Positions 1-4,773 of a stretch of DNA of 5,329 nucleotides are shown here, in pieces (the stretch's first letter is position 1; each line of letters starts with the position of its first letter). The stretch comes from Nanogingivalis sp963545035 (lineage in GTDB: Bacteria; Patescibacteriota; Saccharimonadia; Saccharimonadales; Saccharimonadaceae), in assembly GCA_963545035.1 (NCBI GenBank), contig CAUUHU010000036.1, positions 1 to 5,329 of the forward strand, given 5' to 3'. The translations under genes were made by a program, and so were the position numbers. The notes beneath the pieces are model-generated. The model ran no database searches and was not told the origin of the DNA. It saw nothing but the letters and a program-made list of their open reading frames with translations.

Positions 1-193
1 CACGCGCTTCCTCAAGATTTTTTTCGAGATTTTCGCGCATTTCACCTTTTTCGATAATTTTTTCGAGTTCGGTAAAGCGTTTATTTTTAGCTGAAAAATC
101 TGGTGAAGAATAAGCATTTGGCTCACTTAAAAAAGCCTGAATTTCTTCTCGTTCAGTTTTAAGTTTATCAAGATTTAAATCAATTTTTGGCAT
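1..193 (-). CDS. prfA: Peptide chain release factor 1, N-terminal part (runs off the left edge)
   Basis: The minus strand is open from ATG at 193 to the window edge, giving 64 codons that begin MPKIDLNLDKLKTEREEIQA. The pattern of an N-terminal helix, then LSEPNAY, then a helix containing RFTELEKIIEKGEMRENLEK matches domain 1 of class I bacterial release factors, which recognise stop codons in the ribosomal A site and trigger peptidyl-tRNA hydrolysis. The codon-reading tripeptide and the GGQ motif lie outside the window. RF1 is favoured over RF2 because the start lacks the longer RF2 N-terminus and there is no RF2-type frameshift site; this remains a judgement from 64 residues. No Shine-Dalgarno sequence precedes the ATG. 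A TATAAT box ends nine bases upstream, so the message is probably leaderless or nearly so. It is divergent from ung. Confidence 0.8.
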   Translation of the reverse strand, partial: MPKIDLNLDKLKTEREEIQAFLSEPNAYSSPDFSAKNKRFTELEKIIEKGEMRENLEKNLEEAR

Positions 194-201
194 ATAAAGA
201 T

Positions 202-230
202 ATTATACCAAAAAATCGCTTGAATTTAAA
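202..230 (-). promoter_or_regulatory. Promoter of prfA, leaderless type
   Basis: On the minus strand TTTAAA (225-230) is followed after exactly 17 bp by a perfect TATAAT (202-207). The expected start of transcription, about seven bases past the -10 box, falls at 195-193, which is the ATG itself or two bases before it. This explains the lack of a ribosome binding site. The -35 box lies only 3 bp from the -35 box of the divergent ung promoter. The spacing and sequence are seen directly; the transcription start is inferred. Confidence 0.7.
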
Positions 231-233
231 GTG

Positions 234-262
234 TTGAAAAAAGAATGTGGTTATGATAATAT
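234..262 (+). promoter_or_regulatory. Promoter of ung, extended -10, leaderless type
   Basis: TTGAAA (234-239), a 17-bp spacer and TAATAT (257-262) preceded by TG at 254-255 make an extended -10 promoter. Seven bases past the -10 box is position 269, the A of the ung ATG. No Shine-Dalgarno sequence is visible upstream of that ATG, so the arrangement predicts a leaderless mRNA. A second reading, GATAAT at 255-260 with a 15-bp spacer, would shift the start by only two bases. Confidence 0.65.
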
Positions 263-268
263 TTTGAT

Positions 269-931
269 ATGAAAATAACCTCTTGGCGTGAATTTATTGA
301 GAACGAAGCTGAAAAGCCATATTTTAAAAAGTTGTGGCAAAAAGTTGAACACGAACGCGTTTCGAAAGAGATTTTTCCGGCAAGGAAAGAAATTTTTTCT
401 TGTTTCGAAAAATGTCCGCTTGAAAAAACCAAGGTTGTGATTATTGGCAAAGATACTTATCATGACGTGGGTCAGGAGAACGGAATGAGTTTTTCGGTTA
501 AAAAAGGCGTTAGAATTCCGCCAAGCTTACAAAATATTTATAAAGAACTTCAAAGCGATTTGGGTATTGAACCGGCCGATAACGGTTTTTTGGAATCTTG
601 GGCGGAGCAGGGCGTTTTGTTGCTAAACACTTCTTTTAGTGTTGAAAAAGGCAAACCTGCGAGCCATGCAAATTTTGGCTGGATGGAGTTTTCAGAACAC
701 GTTTTAGATTTTTTGAATGATTATGAACGCCCGCTAGTGTTTATTCTGTGGGGAGCACATGCGCAAAAAGTTGGTGCTCGAATAACAAATCCAAAACACT
801 TTAAAATCGAAAGTGCGCACCCTTCGCCATTTTCGGCACGTCGTGGATTTTTTGGTTCAAAACCCTTTTCGAAAGCGAACAAATTTTTAGAACAAAATAG
901 TAAAACGCCGATTGACTGGCAGGTAAGATAA
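269..931 (+). CDS. ung: Uracil-DNA glycosylase, family 1
   Basis: This 220-residue protein aligns end to end with family 1 uracil-DNA glycosylases (E. coli Ung has 229 residues), which excise uracil from DNA to start base-excision repair. Hallmarks seen: the water-activating loop GKDTYH (60-65) with catalytic Asp62 and thymine-excluding Tyr64, Phe75 for uracil stacking, IPPSLQNIYKEL (83-94), LLLNTSFSVEKGKPASHANFGW (split at about 117-138) with uracil-binding Asn120, WGAHAQKVG (161-169) and the HPSP loop (184-187) with catalytic His184, then RRGFFG. It ends with TPIDW as in E. coli. Oddities: the usual GQDPYHGPGQ reads GKDTYHDVGQ, and the DNA-intercalating Leu after HPSP is Phe188. ATG 269 is chosen because the N-terminus matches the family and the promoter abuts it; there is no Shine-Dalgarno sequence. 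No terminator separates it from the small gene 50 bp downstream, so the two may share a transcript. Confidence 0.96.
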   Translation: MKITSWREFIENEAEKPYFKKLWQKVEHERVSKEIFPARKEIFSCFEKCPLEKTKVVIIGKDTYHDVGQENGMSFSVKKGVRIPPSLQNIYKELQSDLGIEPADNGFLESWAEQGVLLLNTSFSVEKGKPASHANFGWMEFSEHVLDFLNDYERPLVFILWGAHAQKVGARITNPKHFKIESAHPSPFSARRGFFGSKPFSKANKFLEQNSKTPIDWQVR

Positions 932-981
932 GGAATATTTAAACTGTTTAATAAGCTTTGTTATTTTTTAAAGGAGTTATT

Positions 982-1227
982 ATGAATGATATTAGTAAAA
1001 AAATAAAAGAGATTTATAGAATTGTTAACTTCCTTTTGGTAAAAAATCTTGATGAAAAATTTTCAGATATTTTTGATTTAGCTGCAGAGCTTGAGCTTCC
1101 TATTGGGATTGGTCGGTTTGAAGATAATGAAAGCTGGCTAAAAAGTTATAACGAGTTAAATAGAATGATGGCCGAAAGTGGCTTAAATAAAGATTTCGAA
1201 AATTATTTAAAAGAAATCTCAAAATAA
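982..1227 (+). CDS. Unrecognised 81-residue soluble protein
   Basis: The gene starts at ATG 982, five bases after a clear AAGGAG (971-976). The same frame is open from a TTG at 958, but that start would put the Shine-Dalgarno sequence inside the gene, so it is rejected. The product is charged (Lys, Glu and Asp rich) and probably mostly helical, with an amphipathic first third (about residues 4-34), a short turn around PIGIGRF (40-46) and a C-terminal helical stretch. There is no signal peptide, membrane segment, cysteine or metal motif. I do not recognise the family. It follows ung by 50 bp with no terminator between and is closed by the terminator at 1231-1262. A weak TTTAAT -10-like box at 947-952 lacks a good -35. 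It may therefore be the second gene of a short ung transcript, which does not by itself imply a repair role. Confidence 0.75.
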   Translation: MNDISKKIKEIYRIVNFLLVKNLDEKFSDIFDLAAELELPIGIGRFEDNESWLKSYNELNRMMAESGLNKDFENYLKEISK

Positions 1228-1230
1228 TAA

Positions 1231-1262
1231 AATCCTCCGCCATATGGTTGCGGAGGATTTTT
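1231..1262. terminator. Bidirectional intrinsic terminator between the 81-residue gene and rpmE
   Basis: A perfect 10-bp stem, AATCCTCCGC (1231-1240) pairing with GCGGAGGATT (1250-1259), encloses the loop CATATGGTT. It is followed by a T run on the plus strand, and on the minus strand by TTTTATTATTTT. It lies 3 bp past the stop of the rightward 81-residue gene and 15 bp past the stop of the leftward rpmE, so it can serve both converging genes. Confidence 0.92.
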
Positions 1263-1274
1263 ATAATTAACGAA

Positions 1275-1595
1275 TTATCGTTCAGCTTTTTTAGCTTTTT
1301 CAGCAGCTTGTTTTTTAGCTTTGTTTGCCAAAGCTTCTTTACGAGCAGCAGCCATTTCTTGTGCTCGTTTGAATCGATCAACACGACCTTCGGTGTCGAT
1401 GATTTTTTCTTCACCGGTAAAGAATGGGTGAGAAGCACTTGAGATGTGCATTTTTACAAGTGGGTATTCGTTGCCGTCTTCCCATTTGATAGTTTCTTTT
1501 GAATCTGCTGTTGAGCGAGTCAAGAAAGCAAATCCAGCCACCTCGTCGCTAAATACGACAGGGCGATAGTTGGTTGGATGTAAATTCTTTTTCAT
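1275..1595 (-). CDS. rpmE: Ribosomal protein bL31, cysteine-free (type B) with a Lys/Ala C-terminal tail
   Basis: The 106-residue product is a component of the large ribosomal subunit at the central protuberance, where L31 bridges the subunits. The core (residues 1-76) contains HPTNYRPVVFSDEVAGFAFL, RSTADSKETIKWEDGNEYP, ISSASHPFFTGEEK and GRVDRFKR, all typical of L31. The zinc-binding cysteines of the C+ form are absent (SASHPFF where zinc forms have a Cys before HPFF), so this is the C-minus type B class. Residues 77-106 form an Ala/Lys/Glu-rich, probably helical extension beyond the usual core. ATG 1595 is preceded by AGGAAAG (1598-1604), although that sequence immediately follows the likely -10 box. 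It points in the same direction as prfA, a gene often found near rpmE in bacteria, but ung and the 81-residue gene separate them. All Arg codons appear to be CGN, as expected for a well expressed gene. Confidence 0.95.
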   Translation of the reverse strand: MKKNLHPTNYRPVVFSDEVAGFAFLTRSTADSKETIKWEDGNEYPLVKMHISSASHPFFTGEEKIIDTEGRVDRFKRAQEMAAARKEALANKAKKQAAEKAKKAER

Positions 1596-1604
1596 AACTT
1601 TCCT

Positions 1605-1633
1605 ATTTTATCAGAAAAAAACAAAAAAGGCAA
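1605..1633 (-). promoter_or_regulatory. Promoter of rpmE
   Basis: On the minus strand TTGCCT (1628-1633), a 17-bp spacer and TAAAAT (1605-1610) form a plausible promoter. The predicted transcription start near 1598 would leave only about three bases before the ATG at 1595 and would cut off the AGGAAAG that otherwise looks like a ribosome binding site. Either this is another near-leaderless start or a promoter further upstream is used. The geometry is visible; the start site is inferred. Confidence 0.5.
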
Positions 1634-1680
1634 ATATTTTTAGTGTAAAGGGTTGGCAGGGAATTCGAACAGATGTATAT

Positions 1681-1708
1681 TTGCAATTATTCTAAGCATT
1701 AATATATT
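1681..1708 (+). promoter_or_regulatory. Promoter of the 34-residue membrane peptide gene
   Basis: TTGCAA (1681-1686) followed by TATATT (1703-1708, 16-bp spacer) or TATTAT (1705-1710, 18-bp spacer) sits about 25-30 bases before the Shine-Dalgarno sequence and ATG of the small gene. The spacing leaves a conventional short leader that includes AAGGAG. Confidence 0.55.
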
Positions 1709-1741
1709 ATTGGGTTGGAAATAGTAAAAACAAGGAGTTTT

Positions 1742-1846
1742 ATGAAAAATAAAGTAATTATTCCGGCCGTAATTGCATTTTTTGCTGTCGCTGGATTAGC
1801 TACATTGCTAACAGCTCTTTCAGTGGTTATTCTAAAAAAGTTTTAG
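1742..1846 (+). CDS. 34-residue single-pass membrane microprotein, unrecognised
   Basis: ATG 1742 follows a strong AAGGAG (1732-1737) by four bases and the frame ends at TAG (1844-1846). The peptide has a basic N-terminus (MKNK), a continuous hydrophobic, Ala- and Val-rich stretch from about residue 5 to 31 that can span the membrane once, and a basic end (LKKF). A single Pro at position 8 and Gly18 may kink the helix. It is free-standing, with its own promoter upstream and a hairpin terminator 20 bp past the stop, which argues for a real gene despite its length. I do not recognise a family. Small hydrophobic peptides of this form can be respiratory-complex accessory subunits, stress peptides or type I toxin-like peptides; nothing here decides among these. 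The charge on both ends leaves its topology open. Confidence 0.65.
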   Translation: MKNKVIIPAVIAFFAVAGLATLLTALSVVILKKF

Positions 1847-1865
1847 TTAATTTTTAAAATATATC

Positions 1866-1898
1866 AAAAAGCTACTTTCGTTTTGGAAGTAGTTTTTT
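1866..1898 (+). terminator. Intrinsic terminator after the membrane microprotein gene
   Basis: CTACTTTC (1872-1879) pairs with GGAAGTAG (1885-1892), eight pairs including one T-G wobble, around the loop GTTTT. It is flanked by five As (1866-1870) and six Ts (1893-1898). It lies 19 bp past the TAG of the 34-residue gene and immediately before the promoter elements of the 460-residue gene. Confidence 0.85.
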
Positions 1899-1908
1899 GT
1901 TATAATGC

Positions 1909-1937
1909 TTGAATAAAACCTAAAGAGGGTTTATAAT
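1909..1937 (+). promoter_or_regulatory. Promoter of the 460-residue gene, leaderless type
   Basis: TTGAAT (1909-1914), exactly 17 bp, and a perfect TATAAT (1932-1937) form the best promoter in the window. The predicted transcription start is 1944, the A of the ATG chosen for the gene. A second promoter-like element, the extended -10 TGTTATAAT (1898-1906) without a clear -35, would start near 1913 and give a leader of about 31 bases carrying AGAGGG (1924-1929). Confidence 0.7.
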
Positions 1938-1943
1938 GTGCTT

Positions 1944-3326
1944 ATGAATAAGGAATCTCTAAATAAAAATTTGAATCAAAATCAAAATGTAAAAACCGGC
2001 TGGGAAGATATTGCCGATTATTTGCCAAAAAATTTAGAAAATTCTCAAGATGACGAAAAGAGGGAAAGATCTTTCGAAAAAATTGGTGAATATAATGTTA
2101 AAAATGTCGAAAAAAACCTAGATGGTAGTTATAACTTTTTAGGAATAAAACCAGAAGAAGAAAAATCCAATGCACTTAAGAGAGTAGCCGCAGAAGAATT
2201 TTTCCATAATTATCTTCAGGCTTATCATAAAGGTATATATTCTATTAAGCTTGAAAAAAGAAAAGAATTTCTTAAAAATAATATTGATAAAGTTTTAAAA
2301 GGCGATATTTTAGGCGATGTAGATTTTTCTAAATCTGGAAACGAGGTTTTGGTTCAAGAATATAATATTGACGGTTTAGATTTTAGATTTTTTAATCTTA
2401 TAGATGATAATATTGGTGCAATTGTTAAAGATGAAGATGGTATCATGAAAACCCGAGCGTTTAGAAAGTCTGGGAGTGACCATCAGTTTAAAAGCGTTCC
2501 AGGTATGGGAAGGCATAGATGGATAAAAGGTTGCGAAGGAGATCCAAATAACCATTATGTTCAATCTGGTAAACTTGACCCAAGAGTTTATGAGATTCTT
2601 AGTGATTTATCGGAAAAGAAAACACTACGTAACAATCTTGGATTAGAAGCTCCATCGCTAATATCATCTATTGATAAAAACCGGAAAAGTTTATCGCATA
2701 AAGGTTGGGAAAGATTTGAATTTTCAGAAAAACAACATGAGTTTAAAGATGAAGAATGGAATAGAATTCGGCAACATCTAACAAAAGATTTTAAAGATTT
2801 CATGGATATAAAACAATATGGCCGAACTCGTGATTCATCTAAAAAGCTTTCAGAAGAAGAATATGCTAAAAAATTTGATTACTATTTTGTTAAATCTGAG
2901 AAAAAATTTTCAGCTTTAGAAAGGTCAGGAATGGTTCCAGATTTTAACCGAAAGCCAGATGCTAGATATTTCAAAGATAATGGAAATATCCGAATTGAGG
3001 AATTTATTGCAAGTAGCGAAAAAGGCGATAACCTTTGCTGGTCAATGGCAACTGATCGCCAAAACCGTGTTTATATTGATGATATCTTTACGCCAGATGT
3101 TCCGGTGGATAGTTATGGAACGCCGAGCGAAAAAACAAACATGGGTATGTTAATATACAAACCAGAAGATTACGCAGTGCAGAACCGTGGTCTACCTGAT
3201 AAATACGTTAAGGAACGCAAAGCTGATGGTGATGAGTATGAAGATATTTCAGACATGCTTAAAGCAATGCCACCAGTTCAAAAATATATGCAAGCTCTTA
3301 GGGCAAGGCGAAAGCGTAATTCTTGA
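1944..3326 (+). CDS. Unrecognised 460-residue soluble protein
   Basis: The frame is also open from a GTG at 1938, but ATG 1944 is chosen because the promoter places the transcript start exactly there. There is no signal peptide or hydrophobic segment, so a cytoplasmic location is likely. Residues 1-80 are Asn/Lys/Glu rich and look disordered. The rest looks folded, with two striking stretches. One spans residues 171-214 (RAFRKSGSDHQFK, WIKG, NNHYVQSGKLDPRV). The other spans about 338-412 (ARYFKDNGNIRIEEFIA, LCWSMATD, RVYIDDIFTP, NMGMLIYKPEDY). The tail ARRKRNS is strongly basic. The many His, Asp, Ser and Arg residues in these blocks could form an enzyme site, but I see no named motif. Arg codons are about half AGA/AGG (15 of 29), unlike rpsB and tsf (none of 19), which suggests lower expression or a different history. 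The TGA stop overlaps the rpsB promoter, and no terminator separates the two genes. Confidence 0.88.
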   Translation: MNKESLNKNLNQNQNVKTGWEDIADYLPKNLENSQDDEKRERSFEKIGEYNVKNVEKNLDGSYNFLGIKPEEEKSNALKRVAAEEFFHNYLQAYHKGIYSIKLEKRKEFLKNNIDKVLKGDILGDVDFSKSGNEVLVQEYNIDGLDFRFFNLIDDNIGAIVKDEDGIMKTRAFRKSGSDHQFKSVPGMGRHRWIKGCEGDPNNHYVQSGKLDPRVYEILSDLSEKKTLRNNLGLEAPSLISSIDKNRKSLSHKGWERFEFSEKQHEFKDEEWNRIRQHLTKDFKDFMDIKQYGRTRDSSKKLSEEEYAKKFDYYFVKSEKKFSALERSGMVPDFNRKPDARYFKDNGNIRIEEFIASSEKGDNLCWSMATDRQNRVYIDDIFTPDVPVDSYGTPSEKTNMGMLIYKPEDYAVQNRGLPDKYVKERKADGDEYEDISDMLKAMPPVQKYMQALRARRKRNS

Positions 3327-3351
3327 TTTTTTTAATGGCGTATGCTAAACT
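3323..3351 (+). promoter_or_regulatory. Promoter of the rpsB-tsf operon
   Basis: TTGATT (3323-3328), a 17-bp spacer ending in TGC, and TAAACT (3346-3351) form an extended -10 promoter. The -35 box contains the TGA stop of the preceding gene. Transcription would start near 3358, leaving a leader of about 89 bases before the rpsB ATG, long enough for the hairpin at 3378-3428. Confidence 0.65.
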
Positions 3352-3377
3352 AAGAAGGTATATAAATTAATGAAACA

Positions 3378-3428
3378 ATTTTTGGGAGAATTCCTTTCGA
3401 ATCCAATTTCGAAAATAACCCCAAAAAT
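3378..3428 (+). promoter_or_regulatory. Folded rpsB leader, candidate S2 autoregulatory element
   Basis: A perfect 9-bp outer stem, ATTTTTGGG (3378-3386) with CCCAAAAAT (3420-3428), encloses a perfect 7-bp inner stem, TTTCGAA (3395-3401) with TTCGAAA (3408-3414), capped by TCCAAT. An asymmetric internal loop (3387-3394 and 3415-3419) joins them. The structure ends six bases before the rpsB Shine-Dalgarno sequence AAAGGAG (3435-3441), a position where binding could block initiation. It has no T run, so it is not a terminator. In E. coli, S2 is known to repress its own mRNA; that this hairpin does the same here is inference. Confidence 0.55.
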
Positions 3429-3446
3429 GAAGACAAAGGAGTTAAA

Positions 3447-4139
3447 ATGTCTGTAAAAGTTGATATCAAGCAATTGCTTGAAGCTGGCGTTCATTTTGGT
3501 CACAAAACTTCACGCTGGCACCCAAAAATGGCGCCATACATTCACAGCAAGCGTCAAGATAGCCACATTATCGATCTAGCTAAAACTGTTGAAGGTCTTG
3601 AAAAAGCTCTTCCAGCTATCACAAAAGCAGTTGAGGGTGGTCGAAAAGTTCTTTTTGTTGGAACTAAAAAACAAGTTAAAGAAGCTGTTCGCGAAGCCGC
3701 AGAAAGCGTAAATCAACCATACGTTGTTGAACGATGGGTCGGTGGAATGCTTACAAACTCAGCAACAATTAACCAACAAATCAAGAAACTAAAAACTCTT
3801 GAAAAACGAATGGAAAGTGGTGAACTTGCAAAACGCTACTCAAAACTTGAAGTTCAACGACATGCTGAAGAAATCGAATCTTTGAACACAAAATATGGTG
3901 GAATCAAGGATCTAATGGGTCGCCCAGGAATTTTGTTTGTAACTGACGCTATTGCTGATGCAAACGCAATTCGAGAAGCTAAAACTTTGAATATTCCAGT
4001 TGTTGCGATTGTTGACACAAACGTTAACCCAGAAGGAATCGACTATGTAATTCCAGCCAATGACGATGCTATTAAAGGTGTTAAATTGCTTTTGGATTAC
4101 GCTGTTGAAGCTATTAAAGAAGCTAAAGCTGATAAATAA
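3447..4139 (+). CDS. rpsB: Ribosomal protein uS2
   Basis: The 230-residue product (E. coli S2 has 241) is a small-subunit protein near the mRNA exit side, where it helps hold S1-type factors and the anti-Shine-Dalgarno region. Clear signatures: LLEAGVHFGHKTSRWHPKMA (10-29), the IDLAKT block (42-47), ERWVGGMLTNSATI (95-108), the helical hairpin with many charged residues (about 110-150), GRPGILFVTD (158-167), and IPVVAIVDTNVNPEGIDYVI (183-202) followed by PANDDAIKG. ATG 3447 follows AAAGGAG by five bases. All ten Arg codons are CGN, as expected for high expression. It is the first gene of an operon with tsf, 23 bp downstream, preceded by its own promoter and a folded leader. Confidence 0.98.
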   Translation: MSVKVDIKQLLEAGVHFGHKTSRWHPKMAPYIHSKRQDSHIIDLAKTVEGLEKALPAITKAVEGGRKVLFVGTKKQVKEAVREAAESVNQPYVVERWVGGMLTNSATINQQIKKLKTLEKRMESGELAKRYSKLEVQRHAEEIESLNTKYGGIKDLMGRPGILFVTDAIADANAIREAKTLNIPVVAIVDTNVNPEGIDYVIPANDDAIKGVKLLLDYAVEAIKEAKADK

Positions 4140-4162
4140 TTTCTAAATTCGAAAGGATAAAC

Positions 4163-4759
4163 ATGGCTGTTTCTATTGAAGAAATTAAGAAACTTAAAGA
4201 ATTAACAGGTCTTGGTTTAACTGACGCTAAGAAAGCTCTTGTTGAAGCTGATGGCGATTTTGATAAAGCTCTTGAAGCTCTTCGCAAAAAAGGTCTAACA
4301 AAGGCTGAGAAAAAGGGCGATCGTGAAGCTCGTGAAGGTTTGGTTGAAGCTTACGTTCATGGCGGTCGAATTGGTGTTATTGTTGAAGTTAACTGTGAAA
4401 CTGACTTTGTTGCTCGAACAGAAGATTTCAAGAATTTTGCACACCAAGTTGCAATGCAAATTGCTGCGATGGCTCCAATTTATGCTAGCGAAGCTGACAT
4501 TCCTGAAGAAGAAATCGCTCGCGTAAAAGCTGAAGCTGAAGAGCGTGTTGCTAAAGAAAACAAACCAGCTGATATTGCTGCTAAAATTGTTGAAGGTCAA
4601 GTAAAGAAATACTTTGCTGAAAAAGTTCTTCTTTCACAAGCTTACATCATGGATGATAGCAAAACAGTTGAGCAATTCTTGAAAGAAACTGTTGCAAAAC
4701 TTGGTGAAAACATTGTTGTTCGCCAATTCTCACGAATTGAACTTGGTGTTAATGAATAA
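4163..4759 (+). CDS. tsf: Elongation factor Ts, short form
   Basis: The 198-residue product catalyses GDP release from EF-Tu during translation elongation. The N-terminal UBA-like domain carries ELTGLGLTDAKKALVEADGD (13-32), and LRKKG is followed by the linker to EGLVEAYVHGG. The core signature VNCETDFVART (76-86) includes the Thr-Asp-Phe tripeptide (80-82) that contacts EF-Tu. The protein ends soon after a single core domain (LGENIVVRQFSRIELG). It lacks the second half of the core and the coiled-coil found in the 283-residue E. coli protein, so it belongs to the short class also seen in Thermus. ATG 4163 follows AAAGGA (4152-4157) by five bases. It is co-transcribed with rpsB, with no promoter in the 23-bp gap, and a terminator follows. 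Confidence 0.98.
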   Translation: MAVSIEEIKKLKELTGLGLTDAKKALVEADGDFDKALEALRKKGLTKAEKKGDREAREGLVEAYVHGGRIGVIVEVNCETDFVARTEDFKNFAHQVAMQIAAMAPIYASEADIPEEEIARVKAEAEERVAKENKPADIAAKIVEGQVKKYFAEKVLLSQAYIMDDSKTVEQFLKETVAKLGENIVVRQFSRIELGVNE

Positions 4760-4773
4760 ATTTTGTTAAAAAT

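Noticed and set aside
958..981. TTG start at 958 for the 81-residue gene, giving 89 residues
   Set aside because: The AAGGAG at 971-976 is spaced correctly for ATG 982 and would lie inside the longer version, which has no ribosome binding site of its own.
1100..1442. Frames of 112 codons (-) and 64 codons (+) over the 81-residue gene, terminator and rpmE
   Set aside because: They cross a strong bidirectional terminator or mirror rpmE; L31 is certain from its sequence.
1640..1675. A tRNA T-loop-like TTCGAAT next to CTGCCAACCC on the minus strand, suggesting a tRNA end or attachment-site remnant
   Set aside because: The bases either side of the loop do not form a T-stem, no acceptor or anticodon arm can be found, and TTCGAA is simply frequent throughout the window.
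1944..3326. Recoded UGA (as glycine) as in some candidate phyla
   Set aside because: No conserved gene here has an in-frame TGA, and the one TGA terminates a gene right before the next promoter, so the standard bacterial code suffices.
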